From: Trichosphaerium sp. ATCC 40318
Lineage: Eukaryota; Discosea; Flabellinia; Trichosidae
Direction of reading: 5' to 3'
DNA length: 64,000 nucleotides
Assembly (NCBI GenBank): GCA_038496445.1
Contig: JALMLS010000276.1
Coordinates: 29,868-93,867 of the forward strand
The notes under the pieces were generated by a model. That model worked only from the letters and a program-made list of their open reading frames with translations. It was not told the DNA's origin and did not search any database. A program made the translations under genes and the position numbers. Positions 32,548-44,730 of the stretch are shown piece after piece (positions within the stretch are counted from its first letter, which is position 1; each line of letters starts with the position of its first letter).

Positions 32548-35500
32548 TTACATCATCATAACTAGAGCAACAAGAGCGAGCACACAAGATAGCACCAATG
32601 ATAGGGTGCTGCTTGACGAACTAGGAGCATCAGTAGCTACTGGAGCGATAGTAGCTACTGGAGCGATTGGGGCTACAGGGGCTACAGGTGTTGCAACAGG
32701 GGATGTTCCAGGAGCTGAAGTTGTGCCCTCTTGTTCACTTCCAGTTGAAGTACCAGAAGCAGAAACAAGTGCAATTCCTGTTGTAGTTTGTAGTGAAGCT
32801 TGAGAAGTAGATGTACTCAAATCAGTAACCATAGCAGAAGCGGTATTCGCTAAAAGAAGAAAAAAGTAAGTACTTAAAAACAACAAGCGAAGTTAAAAAC
32901 ATCAAAAAGAATCATACAAGCACTTGATCCTGAGATAGTAAGAGAAACAGATGTACTAGATTGACGCTTGCTAGTAGGTACAGAAACAAGTGTGAAGCTA
33001 TCAGTTGCAATGTTAAATCTCTCTGAAATCCATTTTGATAGCTTGAAGAGAGCTTCGTCGTTCAAATCTCCATCAACAACAATAACAATTACAATATCGG
33101 TTGTTGGACAAGCAGGGCTTGATGTAGAATACTCTACTGTACGACCACATACTCTCCACTTACCTTCAGATTTAAATGCAGGTGTAGAGGAACAACGTGG
33201 GTAGAACCCAAAGTCTCCAGGATAGAATTCTAGAGGAGGTACTCCTGACTAATCAAAAAATTAGATTTGTTTTTTTCAAAAGGGTTTTTTTATTGACGTA
33301 CCACTTCACCGTCAGCCATAATGATGTTGCTCTCTGGGTCAGCAGATATCTCTAGGATACCTCCAGTATTTCTATAAGTCAAACAAGCTCTTGTTAAGTT
33401 TGTATCAGGGTATACACAGTTGAGAATTGGAATAACAGTGCACTCATCAACTAAGAAATAAAGCTGTTAAAAAAAAGCAAAAAAAAAAATAACAAAGAAA
33501 AACATACCTGCTGGTTTGACAGCACATTCGCGAGGAGTACAATACCCTCCCTTCTCTAAGATATCATTTTCACACCACTTCCATGTTTGGCTATCATTGA
33601 CAGGTTTACAAGCGTCACAGCCATCTTCATCCAATTTTGGAGAACAAGCAAGTTCAGCTCCTCCTTCACATGGTTTTGAAGAGCAATATAATCCATTTGC
33701 AGAAACACAAGGTTCACATCCGAAAGCAGCAAAGAATTCACATGTCTCAAAGTTATCAACAAGTTCGCATTCTAAGCAATTGAAAACGTTAGTTGTGATG
33801 ATGACCAATTAATAATGGGAGTCAGGTACGTGCCTACAACACATCTCTCGTCATTGTTAGGGAAACAACCTTCTTCTCCATCAATATCTTTGCAAGATCT
33901 GCAACGTTTATCGCTTTCACAAGTTGCATCATCTCTGTCTTCACATTTCTGAACATCAGAACCACAACCTTGCAGTGCAACGTTTGCGCTGGCTATACAC
34001 TTGCCATCACAAGCAGTACAACCAGGAAAATCTTCACACTCCCCAGAGGATTTATCACTGCAAGCTAAAACAAAGAAAGTTAATAATAAGCTACTTTTTA
34101 TAGAGACTAGAGAGTTTTGACGTACAGCAGTCATCCTTGAGAGACTCTGCCAATCCACGATCAAAGCAAGTCATCTTCGCTGGACAAAAGAAACAGCTTT
34201 TCTCGCCAGTATCAAAAGAACGCTAGAAAAACAACAAGTGAGCTCTTCATCGGGCAATAACAGCTGTAACAAAAAAAACATTGCACGTACGATTAAACTA
34301 CACTTTTCAGCGTCAGAACCAGCGTCCTTACACTCATTAGTGAATGTGAAATCATCCACGCAAGTATCATTAACAGGGAACTCATCAGGATTACGGCATG
34401 GTGGGAAAGCATCATATCCACACCAACTACAATCTCCTGTACATTTATCTTCGTCACCAACAGCGCAAGGATCGGTATCAATACAAGCCTTAAAAACAAC
34501 GTGAGTCCACGTGTTGATAAATCAAAGTATATAGCACGTACTTCTCTAGGGATACAGAGTTCTGTACCTCCGAACAAGTTACACCAAGTACATCCAGATA
34601 ATTGACCACATTCGTAAGAGTTTGTGACGTTATCAGTTTTACATGGATTGTAAAAGTCACCAGGACAAGGATCGCTTGTGTATGGAATGAAGGTACATTC
34701 GCCTTTTCCTTGACACCAAGTACAGTGTTCGTTTCCAGGAGCTGAAAAAAAAAAGAGGTAAGTAAGAAGTGATAAAAACAAAACTGATTACCTTCGCATT
34801 CATAAGGGCCATCAAAGTCGCATAAGTCATCTTTAGAATCAGGTACATAGTATGGTACACAAATTTCATCTTTAGGACCTACAGTAACGAATTTACAGTC
34901 GTCAAAGCAGTCATCAGTCCTATGTGAAAAAAATTCTTAGAATTCAACATAGCAATCGAAGAAGAGCTCATTGTTAAGACACTAACCTTCCCCAACAAGG
35001 CCTTGAAAATTCACAAGGGTCTACAGTGGCATCGAATGAATCTTGGACACAAGTTTCGTCAAATGGACAAAAGATACAGTCACCATCACAAGCATCAGAA
35101 TGTTTTCCCCAACATTGATCAACTTGTTCATCACAAGGGTCAATATTTGCAGAACGAATCTCTCTACATCCTCCAAACTGTCCACAGAAAACACAATCAT
35201 AGTCTACAACGAAAATAAGACGGAATAGCTCTTCAAAAAAGAAAAGTAATAGAAACAAGAAAAAAAAGAGAATAAAAACCAACGTACTATCTTCGCAGTC
35301 ATCAATGTCAGTGTATCCTTTACATTTATCAACTTGTTCTACAGGACAAGAAATATTCTTTGGGTTACAGAATTCACCACACCATAGGCAATCACCTTTA
35401 GTAGAAAGAGTCAAAAATCGGTTCAAATCTTGAACAAATTTCACGTGGTGAAAAAAAAGTTGAACGTACCAAGACATTGCCCTTCGCTCAGGCTTCTGCA

Positions 35501-36792
35501 GTCTGTGCTCTTTGGCTCGCATGGATTGAAGTTCGTTGGGCTGTTTGGACCGACAAACACACAAGTAGCGTTTTGCTGAGCTGATTCAGGACAGTATGCA
35601 CAATCACCATCACAATCAGTCTCATTCCTTCCTTTACAGAGTTGATTGATGCTATCTCCGCAAGGATCTTTTCCTTCAAAACGGAAAGCGCACTCGTTAG
35701 ATCTCTGACAAAAGACACATTCTGGTAGAACTACACAAAGAGTCAAACAAAAGTCGGAAAAAGAGGAAAGGTAGAAACTTCGAAGAAAAAGGGAAAAAAA
35801 AAAAGAGTCTTCATATTTTCGGCTTTGTTTTTGTGTGGTTGAACGTACTTGCGCAGAAGTCTGGTGATAGATTCTTACAAGGATCGTTTGAATCACCACA
35901 GCTATTATACAAAGGACCAAAGTTAAATCTACATTCTTGTTGTTGTTGACACTCTTCGCATTCGTTTGTACAATTTACCGATTTTCTTTCTTTACATGGT
36001 GTCCAGTTTAGTTGATCAGTTGGACACTCAATCGAGTTGTGTATACAACCACCAAAATCATCAAATAAATTACAATATTTACATTCTCCAGAGCACTCGT
36101 TTGGTCTCTTTCCACGGCACTTACTACCGCAAACAGGGAGAGCAGGGTGTTCTGATTTACCCTCACAAAAGCCTTGTTGTTCACACCAACGACAGTTATT
36201 GTTGGTATCTAAAAAAGGAAAAATGTTAATGGATTGTAACAGTTAACAAGTGCAACAGAAATTCTCTTTTTTTTTTTGGCTCAAGAGTTTTTTTGTTCAG
36301 AAGTTCGAGAAAGAGAACGTACCACCACAAGCTGTTTTATTTACATGTACTGAGCAGTTGAGAGGTGCACAGGGGCGCGTAGAATTAAGTAAGCCACAGA
36401 TACCATCGTTTTCGTTACCACACCATACACACGCTATGTAAAGAGGTTAGCTTACTGAAAAAGGAGTAACGATTCAAAAAAACAGTTACTAAAATAAGAA
36501 AAAAAATCCGAGTTGCAATTTTAGACTTTTTTTTTTGTTTGTTGGTGGTCTTGTCACATACCTGATTCTTCGTAGCAACCTGATTGGTCAAAATACATGC
36601 AATCTGGTACTTTAGTATCTATAAAAAGAGCATAAGGACAAACAACGTAAGAAGCGTAATCAGATGGTTTCTAAACAAGGCGCAACGGTTCGGCGTGCGT
36701 GACAAAAAAAAAAAAAAAAAAAAGGAAGGTTCGAACGTACAAACAATGGCTGCACACAGAAGCGTTAATAGAACTGTAGTTCGGTTTAACAT
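32548..36792 (-). CDS. Large cysteine-rich, probably GPI-anchored cell-surface protein
   Basis: Starts at ATG 36790-36792 with a signal peptide (MLNRTTVLLTLLCAAIV). About 15-17 exons, nearly all split by GTACGT-type introns, encode roughly 900 residues of PSI-like/EGF-like Cys-rich modules. The recurring pattern is C-x-(W/F)C-x(5-9)-C then DPC, then C-x-G-x(6-9)-C-x-G-D-C-x(2)-C (for example CVFCGQFGGC, CDGDCIFC, CTWCQGKGEC, CTGDCSWCG). Several introns fall at the same place in successive modules, a sign of tandem exon duplication. The C-terminal part is a non-Cys domain (VPPLEFYPGDFGFYPRC...), then a Ser/Thr/Ala/Pro-rich stalk (PVAPVAPIAPVATIAPVAT) and a hydrophobic tail LSLVLSCVLALVALVMMM, the typical GPI-attachment signal. 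It likely acts in adhesion or recognition. Ligand unknown. Confidence 0.78.
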
Positions 36793-37432
36793 TATTTTCC
36801 AATTCTTATATATGTATCTTTTCAATCCCTTCTTATAGTTATTACGAGAGTTGCTCTGCTGGTATTTTTGGAATTAAATGGTTCGTGCTACTGATGTTGA
36901 CTTTTTGTTCAGGAATTTCAGTTTTTTGTAGTTTTTTCCTAAATTTAGTGTTCTGTCCACCCCTTTTTTCTCCAACTTTTCTTTTCTTAGATTACCTATT
37001 TAATATAGCCTATTGTGATACTTTTTGGTTGATTTCATGCTGAAGCAATTGATAAACTCCGTCAGAGTTTTTTTAACCACCAAAAAAAACTTAAGAGTCA
37101 AAATACGCCGTAAACGATATCCCTACGCGTAGAATACCTGTTCTAAGCGATTTTGATCTTCTTTAATGGGTTTCACGGTAGTGTAAAAATAAACTACTAA
37201 AAACCCCCCCTAAACATCCTAAAAACCACCATAACGTTGCGTAATATCACCAAATCAAGTTCAAGATTCAATTTGGTTTTTTAAGATGCATGCAAGGAAA
37301 TTTAGTGAAATTTCAGGATTTTTCAATGTAGTTTTTTGTGCCTTTCGAAACGAAGCTACTTACTGTTTTATTTTGTTGTTGTTATACATTCATTGTTGGA
37401 TAAGACAAGACCACTGATACACGTTTTATCTA
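36793..37432. other. Intergenic region
   Basis: Upstream of the Cys-rich GPI protein and downstream of the PTTG1IP-like gene, both on the minus strand. AT-rich with T runs; no gene supported. Confidence 0.5.
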
Positions 37433-38671
37433 TCAATTAGGGACAAACTTCCTTTTATCCTCATCAAATCGCCTCTCTGATGCGTATTCGCGTTGGACGT
37501 ATGGTTCATCAGGACCTAAAACGTGTAAGCAAACAAGAACAAGCACCATAAATCTCGAATAAAAAGAATAACTGCCTCAGTTTTAGCACTTCTACAGCAG
37601 GCTCTGCAACACAAGAAAAACACTTGGAGTATTTTACTGAGGCAAGGTGAAGAATAGCAGTAGATAGGGTAAAGCAAATTTAAAAGAGTTGTACTTGGAA
37701 GACCGCTTGTTGATCCACGTGGGCCAAAGTACTTGTTACGTATTTGGTCTCTCTTTGATGATCTTTCAGAATTTCTTGGTTTTTTACTACCATAATCCGT
37801 TGTCTAAATAACCACGTGTTAGCAATACAGGATTGTTGTTTGTAAAGTAATCTTTACCTTGACTTCAATCTCTTCGTATCCTTCACGTCTTCTTCTGCTT
37901 TTACGGCTGCAACGACAACAACAGCAACTACATATAATAATACCAAGAACAAGTACTACCAAAATACCACCAGCAGCGCTAACCAAAACGATAATTCCAT
38001 TCACCTTTACAACACGAATAAGTCAAAAAAAAAAAAAACAGCTCAATCTTTAATTTCTTGTACCGAGCACTGTTTCCATCGCCAATCTGAGCAAGTACCT
38101 AAGAATACAAAGTTACTATTTTAGTAAGAGCTTAAAACCAAAAAAATTTGCCATAAACACGTGCGAAGCACTTTGTGTGCCTTGTTAAGTTACTAGTAAA
38201 TAAAAGTTGTTTTGTTGTTGGTGTAAAAACACGTGCTTGTTCCGTAAAAAGCGCCATCAACACACGTGGCATCACCATTACACCAAGCGCATTTCCATTC
38301 TTTAACACAAGCGCTACAACTTAACAAAGTACCACAATGACTTGTAACGTTTGTATTATTACTCCTAAAGAAGGCGTAAGAAAGTCTTTCATCAATAAAA
38401 AAAAGAAATCAAGTATTTTGTCGTTTGAGAAAAGTTGTCGGATTTTTTAGTCGTTGTTTTGGCGTTTAGAACGCCAGAAGAAAACAAAGAGCCGGTTTTG
38501 TATGATTTTTAGTAATAAACGTACGCATTTGTCTTAATTATGCCATTGGATGTATAAAAAGCGTTATGGGCGCCTAACGGCGTAATTTGTTAGTTTATTC
38601 CTGATTTTATAAGACACGTAACTGCAAGCGCAATAAAAAGACGCAACAATAATAAACAACAAGAGACGCAT
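37433..38671 (-). CDS. PTTG1IP-like type I membrane protein with a PSI domain
   Basis: Starts at ATG 38669-38671 with signal peptide MRLLLFIIVASFYCAC. A small Cys-rich PSI domain follows (HCGTLLSCSACVKEWKCAWC then CVDGAFYGTSTC and DWRWKQCS), then a transmembrane segment VSAAGGILVVLVLGIIICSC leading into CCCCRCSRKSRRRR, and an acidic/basic cytosolic tail. The order PSI, W-x-C, helix with GG and a run of cysteines then Arg matches animal PTTG1IP (PBF), including the CCCCC juxtamembrane palmitoylation-type cluster. The last exon (PDEPYVQREYASERRF...VPN, stop 37433-37435) joins best directly to GLPS, skipping a possible small exon at about 37590. In animals PTTG1IP is a trafficking or adhesion-linked glycoprotein; the role here is not known. 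Confidence 0.72.
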
Positions 38672-38843
38672 CTTGTACGGGGTGTGGATTTCTTTCTTTG
38701 TTTTGGCTAAGCCACAAACATCGCTTAATCTAGTTTTAACTGCTTTTTCCGACTTAACCTTTTTTGCTCTTGTACTCACTTTCTGGTTCTACAAATTGAT
38801 CGAATTAACCATCTTTATTATCATTAAAGTCGGTTACATTGTT

Positions 38844-41121
38844 TTAAGCAACAGAGATGCCTTCTGCTTTTGGAGGGACAGGAACAAAAGGTTTGTGTTG
38901 ATCAACCATCAATCTTAGAATCTCTGATGTTATTGTAGGAAACTTATCCTTGATATCAACCTTTTGTCCTAGATCGGTTGTAAGATCATACAAAAAGAAC
39001 TCTCCGTTTGGATGCTTAGTGCAGTAGTCTGGGATAGGGTATTCTGCATTAGGAGTAGGTCCAAGACAAACACCAGTGTAGTTGCCTTTCAAAAAAGTAA
39101 GTATTTTAGGAATAGATAGAAGTTCTTTTTTTTTGGCTCTCTGGCGTACCCATACGAACTGATTGACCGTAATGGCAATCTAGAGCTTTAATTGACTTGC
39201 ATACTGGATCTTGAGGATCACCAAACTCGTGGTAGATGAACTCAGGCTGTTTTTGTTTTTGTCCAAACATTGTTGGTTTTGCTGAGTATCCATCAATGTC
39301 CTTTTGTTGAAAGTACTTGTAAGTCATTTATAAGAGCATAAGTGAGATCGTACTTCTGGGTATGCTGATGTTGGAATTTCAGCCAAATCAGCTAACGTTG
39401 GAAGCAAATCGTAAAAAGCAAATTGCTGGTCAGTAACACCTATAACTGTTTCAGCGACGATGTATTTTTTTGTTTCTTGGCTTCGTTTTGTTAACGCCGT
39501 TTTTACAATACCTGGTTTTATTTTTCCAGGCCAACGCACCATGAAGGCAGCACGATGTCCACCTTCGTGGAGCGATCTTTTAAATCCGTTCAAAGGCCCA
39601 GAAGACTCAAAAAATTCGTATTTGTGACCTCCCTTTTGAAGATTAAAAAACACCATGATTTGTACTTGTAGTCTACCTCGTTGTGTGCTCCATTGTCTGA
39701 ACTCCACATTACTATTGTATCTTCTTCTAAACCAAGGGAGTCAAGTTTTGCTATTACTTCACCACTCAAAGTGTCAACAGTCGTAACAGCGGTAGCAAAA
39801 TCTTTTTCAACTTTTGGCCAAGATTCCTTTGCATATGGTCCTTTGCTAGTTCTAGGAACAGGAACATCATTCTCAACTATAATTAAGAACATAATTAGAT
39901 TAAACATCAATCAAAGAACGGATTATTACCTGTGCTGCCCACAGAACCTGCATGTGGAGTAGTGAATGATAAGAAAATGTACCAAGGCTGTTCTTTATTT
40001 TTAGCCTATCAGTAAGGATTAGAAAAAATGTTCAATGACACAACGGTTCGGAAAGCTAAAAATCTTACAACTTGGTCCAATAAACGTAAGGTATCATTAA
40101 CCCATAAGTCTCCTGTCCATTGACAATTATCGTAATCGAATCCACACTTGGATACACTAGCGCCAAAGTTTGCTGGAATAGATTCATTAACAGCATTCCT
40201 CCATTGCCATGCTGGATAGTAGTTATGACATATGGCTTGATCGACCTGACCGTAGTAATAATCAAAGCCCTAGTACATTAATTTTAGTTGTTTCCTTGTT
40301 AGTGCTTGTATTAATGCTGACGTACTTGAATAGTTGGAAAACCAGGTCCTAGTTTGGTAGGAGTTGGAAGGCTGCCGTCTAAGCCCCACTTACCAACGAG
40401 CGCAGTGTAGTACCCGTTATCCTTTAGCATTGATGCAATAGTAGTGCTGGTGTTCTTGAGAATACAAGCATTACCGCTTCCACCAATAATATGACCTTGG
40501 TGATACCCTAACAAAAAACAATGATGACTACATTCAAGAAAGTTTGAAAAAAAAGTTGGTTTGGCCTTCAACCTCGAGCTAGTTTGAAAAACTTCGATTT
40601 GCTTTTTGAGTTTAAAGTGGCGCTAATTATCTGTAATAATGTTTTGTGTACAAAACACTTAAAGAATACGAACTTTTCTCTTCAAAAAAAAGTAGTTGTA
40701 CTTTTCTTTTTCTTTTTTTTTTTCGCTCTTGATCACGTGATAAATCCAAATTAAAGCGATGAAACACGAAAATTATAAAAGATAAAGCGTTAAGAGTCTT
40801 ATACCTGTCATTAGCGCGAATCTACTAGGAGAACACACAGGAGCACCAGCGTATGCGTCAGTAAACATCAAAGACTAGTTTTTCGCTGTTAATATAGGCC
40901 AAGTACCGATAGATTACAGTTCTACGTACTTCAGAAGCGAATTTATCGAGTAGTGGCGTATGTAAGCGCCCATGAGGAGAGTTAGGGTTTGGGTAAACAT
41001 TAACATCGCCATAACCCAAGTCGTCCGCTAGAATAAACAGAATGTTCGGTTTTTTGGCATTAGAGACTGTTAAAAGTACTAAGGCACACAGTAGTACTGC
41101 TAATTGAGTAGTAGCTGCCAT
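38844..41121 (-). CDS. Secreted sulfatase (arylsulfatase-type)
   Basis: Starts at ATG 41119-41121 with signal peptide MAATTQLAVLLCALVLLTVSNA. Next comes the calcium-binding ILADDLGYGDV. The exon at about 40806-40860 encodes AYAGAPVCSPSRFALMTG, the sulfatase signature C-x-P-x-R whose Cys is converted to formylglycine. Further motifs are GYYTALVGKWGL, SDNGAH and LHEGGHRAAFMVRWPGKIK, the last typical of bacterial-type and slime mould sulfatases. About ten exons. Stop at 38844. It would remove sulfate esters in the secretory pathway or outside the cell, and needs a formylglycine-generating enzyme elsewhere in the genome. The two secreted glycosidases nearby at 50.4 and 54.5 kb could act on the same kind of glycans, but the genes are not co-transcribed. 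Confidence 0.92.
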
Positions 41122-41415
41122 GCTTTGGTAGTGGTGAGGGTAAAAACGAATCACATGTGCACGTGTCGTAGAAAACAAAGAAAGTCATGAGATTGTTGCT
41201 ATCACAACTTACTGAACCTCGCCTGAGGAAAACTACTTAACGGACCGTCAGGGAGAATGTACGCTTGCAGAAGGCAAACCCAAGCGCTTGACATTGAGTC
41301 AATCTCATTCACAAAAACAATAGCATAATCCGAAGTTAGAATACTAGAGAGCCTATTAAGGCTTCATTATTGAACATAAAAAGGCGCTCAGCTTTTCTGT
41401 AGATACTAGTTTATT

Positions 41416-42768
41416 TTATTGAAGATTGTCGATGCCTCTGCATGAGCACGACCATGTATAGGGTACTTCAGAGCAATGCTCTGATATATTCTTACACTCG
41501 AATAAATGCATTTTAGTTCTTCCTTCAAGAGAAAGTACGCCTTCATCGGTTATAGGTAGTCCCCTAGCGCATATATAATGAGCACCTACCAACGATGATA
41601 AACCAACATCTGTAACTTGTGTACCACACAAATAAATGTCATGTACTCCAGCCAGCGCTTTAACACCCTCATCTGTGATTCTAGTACAATAATACAAAGA
41701 AATATACTTAACACCAGCAAGTGCTTTTACACCTTGATCGGTTATATTACTGTTGTTATTAAGAACTATCTTTGATATGCCAGCAAGTTTACTAATACCT
41801 TCATCAGTCAACGAACTACAATGTCCAAGTATCAATGTATGTACACCAGAAAGTGACTTAATACAATCATCATTCACACCTGTTGCTCCTGTTAAATCTA
41901 CGTGATGTGCACCAGCAAGAGATGAAATACTCTCTGTTGTTGTACCAGTACATCCTGATAGATTGATAGTATGTACACCAGCCAAGGATGAAATACTCTT
42001 CTCGGTGATTAAGGTGTTTCCGTTAACTGAAATAGTGTGGATATTTCTTTTGGAAAGGGATAGTATACCCTTGTCTGTAATTGCATTACCACTCACATTA
42101 ATGTATTCAATACACTCAAGTCCCTTTAATCCATTGTCAGTAATACCACCACACAGTCGTACATCTAGATCAACAACAGTTGAAAGAGCTCCAATACCTT
42201 CATCTGTTATTTTATAGCAATGACGAAGATGAACTTTATGTGCGCCCTGAAGTGCTTTGATCCCTTTATCTGTTACTAAAACGCAACCATTTAAATTTAT
42301 AGAATGAACACCAGCTAGAGACATACATACATCATCTGTTACATTTTTATTAAAAGCCAAGCTGATAGTGTGAACACCGGCAAGTTTTTTCAATGTTGAA
42401 TTTTCTATTTTTGAATTACTTAGATCAATCTTTTGTACGCCTGAGAGTAATGATATATCGCTATTGATAATATTATACTTTGTCAACCATGCTATAGAAT
42501 TAAGTAGACCACTATAATCGTCATAACAATGGCAATCCAAGAAGGATTTCTTCAACAAAGCTGGAACTTTTCTTATTCTTAGTACATCAGCACGTGACTT
42601 AACACTTATGTTAATGTAGCCCAAGTGAAAGTGAATCAACGAAGCGAATAATCTACATGTTGCTACCAAGGAGTACCGTGATATTGTGAGGTTCTTAAAT
42701 ACATGACAAATCGTCTCTGTTGGAAGAAGCCTGAACAAACTCGAAGACAATGCCCTTTCTGATGCCAT
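41416..42768 (-). CDS. F-box/LRR protein, subfamily B (long)
   Basis: Single-exon 450-residue protein. F-box near the N-terminus (LLPTETICHVFKNLTISRYS), then HFHLGYINISVKSRADV, shared in position with the other B members, and about 13 LRRs with the consensus GVHTI-x-L-x-x-C-x-x-ITDEG(I/V)KALA (for example LAGVHSINLNGCVLVTDKG, LAGAHHVDLTGATGVNDDC). The final Cys-rich tail (TWSCSCRG) resembles that of the 15.3-kb gene. Probable SCF substrate adaptor. No intron seen. Confidence 0.88.
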   Translation of the reverse strand: MASERALSSSLFRLLPTETICHVFKNLTISRYSLVATCRLFASLIHFHLGYINISVKSRADVLRIRKVPALLKKSFLDCHCYDDYSGLLNSIAWLTKYNIINSDISLLSGVQKIDLSNSKIENSTLKKLAGVHTISLAFNKNVTDDVCMSLAGVHSINLNGCVLVTDKGIKALQGAHKVHLRHCYKITDEGIGALSTVVDLDVRLCGGITDNGLKGLECIEYINVSGNAITDKGILSLSKRNIHTISVNGNTLITEKSISSLAGVHTINLSGCTGTTTESISSLAGAHHVDLTGATGVNDDCIKSLSGVHTLILGHCSSLTDEGISKLAGISKIVLNNNSNITDQGVKALAGVKYISLYYCTRITDEGVKALAGVHDIYLCGTQVTDVGLSSLVGAHYICARGLPITDEGVLSLEGRTKMHLFECKNISEHCSEVPYTWSCSCRGIDNLQ

Positions 42769-43191
42769 AAGTTGCCTGTAAGTTGCTTTTTTGAGTAAGT
42801 GAATACGTAATCTTTAGTGAGGTAAGTTAGAGTGGTTTTTAAGATAACGGCAACGTCGCTGTTTCAGGTAATTCAGCTGTCAGAGCAAAAACTGATGAAA
42901 GTCAACTTTTTTCCTTCTGATTTCTTTAGAACATCTTTTCACCTTTAGAAAAGTCATCGCGCTATCGTGCACGTTTTGTTCTTTCACCACAATGACTCTC
43001 GAACGCTAGTCTGACTTTTTGCTCACGATGACACTTTTTAACAGAAAAAGCTCTAACGCGCTTTAATAGTAATACCAGATGCGTAAAAGCGCGTAAACGG
43101 GTACTCTTTGTCTGACAAGCAACGTACAAGCCAGTCACCAAAAATCAACGGCTTTTTGACCGAAATATCCTAAACACACTCCGGAGATAGC
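42769..43191. other. Divergent intergenic region
   Basis: Shared upstream region of the minus-strand F-box/LRR gene and the plus-strand prenyltransferase gene. No coding frame supported; no CACGTG in it. Confidence 0.5.
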
Positions 43192-44463
43192 ATGGACTTT
43201 TGTACAAAGTTCAAGAAGGATTTAAAGAGCGATACCGCTAAATTTGGCGCAAAGTATGACGAGAAGCGTATGGACGCTGTATTTGCGCTATTCAAAGACA
43301 CATACATGCAAAAAACACCAAGTACTTTCTTTCAAATCCGATACAACACAAAACCAGGCAAAGACCCAGTTATCAACTTCAGAGCAGAAGTCAGTGCAGA
43401 CAAAGACAAACTGTACGTTAAAACGCACCGATAACTAAAAACGGCCATCATTTGCCCGTTTATTCCATTCACTATCCCACAGTGAGCGTCGCCACCGGCG
43501 AAAACAAACTATAGTTTATTTCGGTAATTAAAGCTAGATTACGTCACAAAAACGCCTAATTAGTACTTTATTGTTTTACTGATAATTTTCCCAAAGCAAG
43601 TCTTCTTTCAACCCAATGGACATTATCAAAGCATCTTCCCTAAAACAAGATGCCTATGGACCTTCAAAAGCTTATGCTAAGGAGCTAGGATATCTGATAT
43701 CAAGTGCACTAGATTCTTTCCCATCATTTGCGCTCGCTCTTGACTTTGACACTTCTGAGGGTTTGGTTAAGTTATGGCACTTCGGTGCTTATTCTCTTGA
43801 GGAGCTTGCTTCTCTTCCTGAATCACCAAAAGCTTTAAAAGCTTTTGTGAAACCATTAGAGGAACTAGATATGACTGATTGTTATTGTACGGGTGTAGAC
43901 TATACGAAGGGATCGATGAATGTTTATTTCATTAATAATTGCATCACATCTAAAGCTGTGTTGAAAGCTTTATCCATTTTTGGATTTGAAGCACCACCTC
44001 GTACGTCATAGATAGGGTTTTTGTGTTTGATGGGTTTTTTTTGTACTGTCACGTGATGTGGTACTCTGTTCATGAAAGAACCGGAGTTAATTGGATTTTT
44101 TAGAGCATGTTGTTAAAGAGAGTTCACAAGCTTCTGCTTTGGCTGTAACATTTACTTGGGATAAGGACACACCTAGTCGATGTTGTTTCTATGTACCTAC
44201 AATGTTTATTGATGAACCAGAACACCAAAAGTTCGTTATGGATCATGTCTTGGCTACAACTGTTGTAGAAGGTTCGTTCTCATTTTGTATCTTGGTTTTT
44301 TGTTGTGACTGATTGTTTAGATGAACCTGGTGCATTCATGGGATTCTCCTTTGGGCCTAAGATGAGCGATCATTATAAGAAGCTGGAACAAGATTATTGC
44401 AACACATACTATGAATTCTTGACTGATTTGATACTCAAGCGTGAATCTCTAAAAAAGAAATAA
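43192..44463 (+). CDS. ABBA-type aromatic prenyltransferase (NphB/CloQ-like, PTase_Orf2 family)
   Basis: Four exons (43192-43412, 43597-44000, 44104-44271, 44321-44463) join in phase to 311 residues, the length of NphB (307). Similarity runs end to end: AKFGAKYDEKRMDAVFALFKDTYM at the N-terminus (first 20: AKFGAKYDEKRMDAVFALFK), MTDCYCTGVDYTKGSMNVYF matching NphB positions around MTSMDYKKRQVNLYF, FTWDKDTPSRCCFYV matching LNWETGKIDRLCFAV, and MGFSFGPKMSDHYKKLE near the C-terminus matching YGLTLSPKEEYYKLG. These enzymes transfer a prenyl group from an isoprenoid diphosphate to an aromatic substrate in a ten-stranded antiparallel barrel. NphB's Mg-binding Asp (ELDFSIS) is replaced by Asn here (INFRAEVS), as in Mg-independent members, so metal-independent activity is expected. 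Substrate unknown. The first exon alone would end at 43434; splicing at 43413 avoids this stop. Confidence 0.85.
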
Positions 44464-44730
44464 GCGTTGGAATCCGATATAATAAACAAGTATTTAAAAG
44501 ACCTTTTCCGTTTATTGTATCATATCTGCAGGTTTAGAACCAAAAAACGTTTTGTGTACAGAGTGAGCTAGACTTTGATGTCGAAATCACTTTATTTTGG
44601 CAAAACGTACGAGTCATCCTTTGACTTTATCACATGTTGTAGCTAATGTTTCTTAACATTGTTTGAATAAGGCACCCTCCACAGTGTTAAGCGCAATTGT
44701 GAGGATGTTTGTATAAAACCAAAGAGGATA

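Noticed and set aside
43192-43434. Separate 80-residue protein at 43192-43434
   Set aside because: Its first 74 residues align with the N-terminus of NphB, and splicing at 43413 joins it in phase to the rest of the prenyltransferase.
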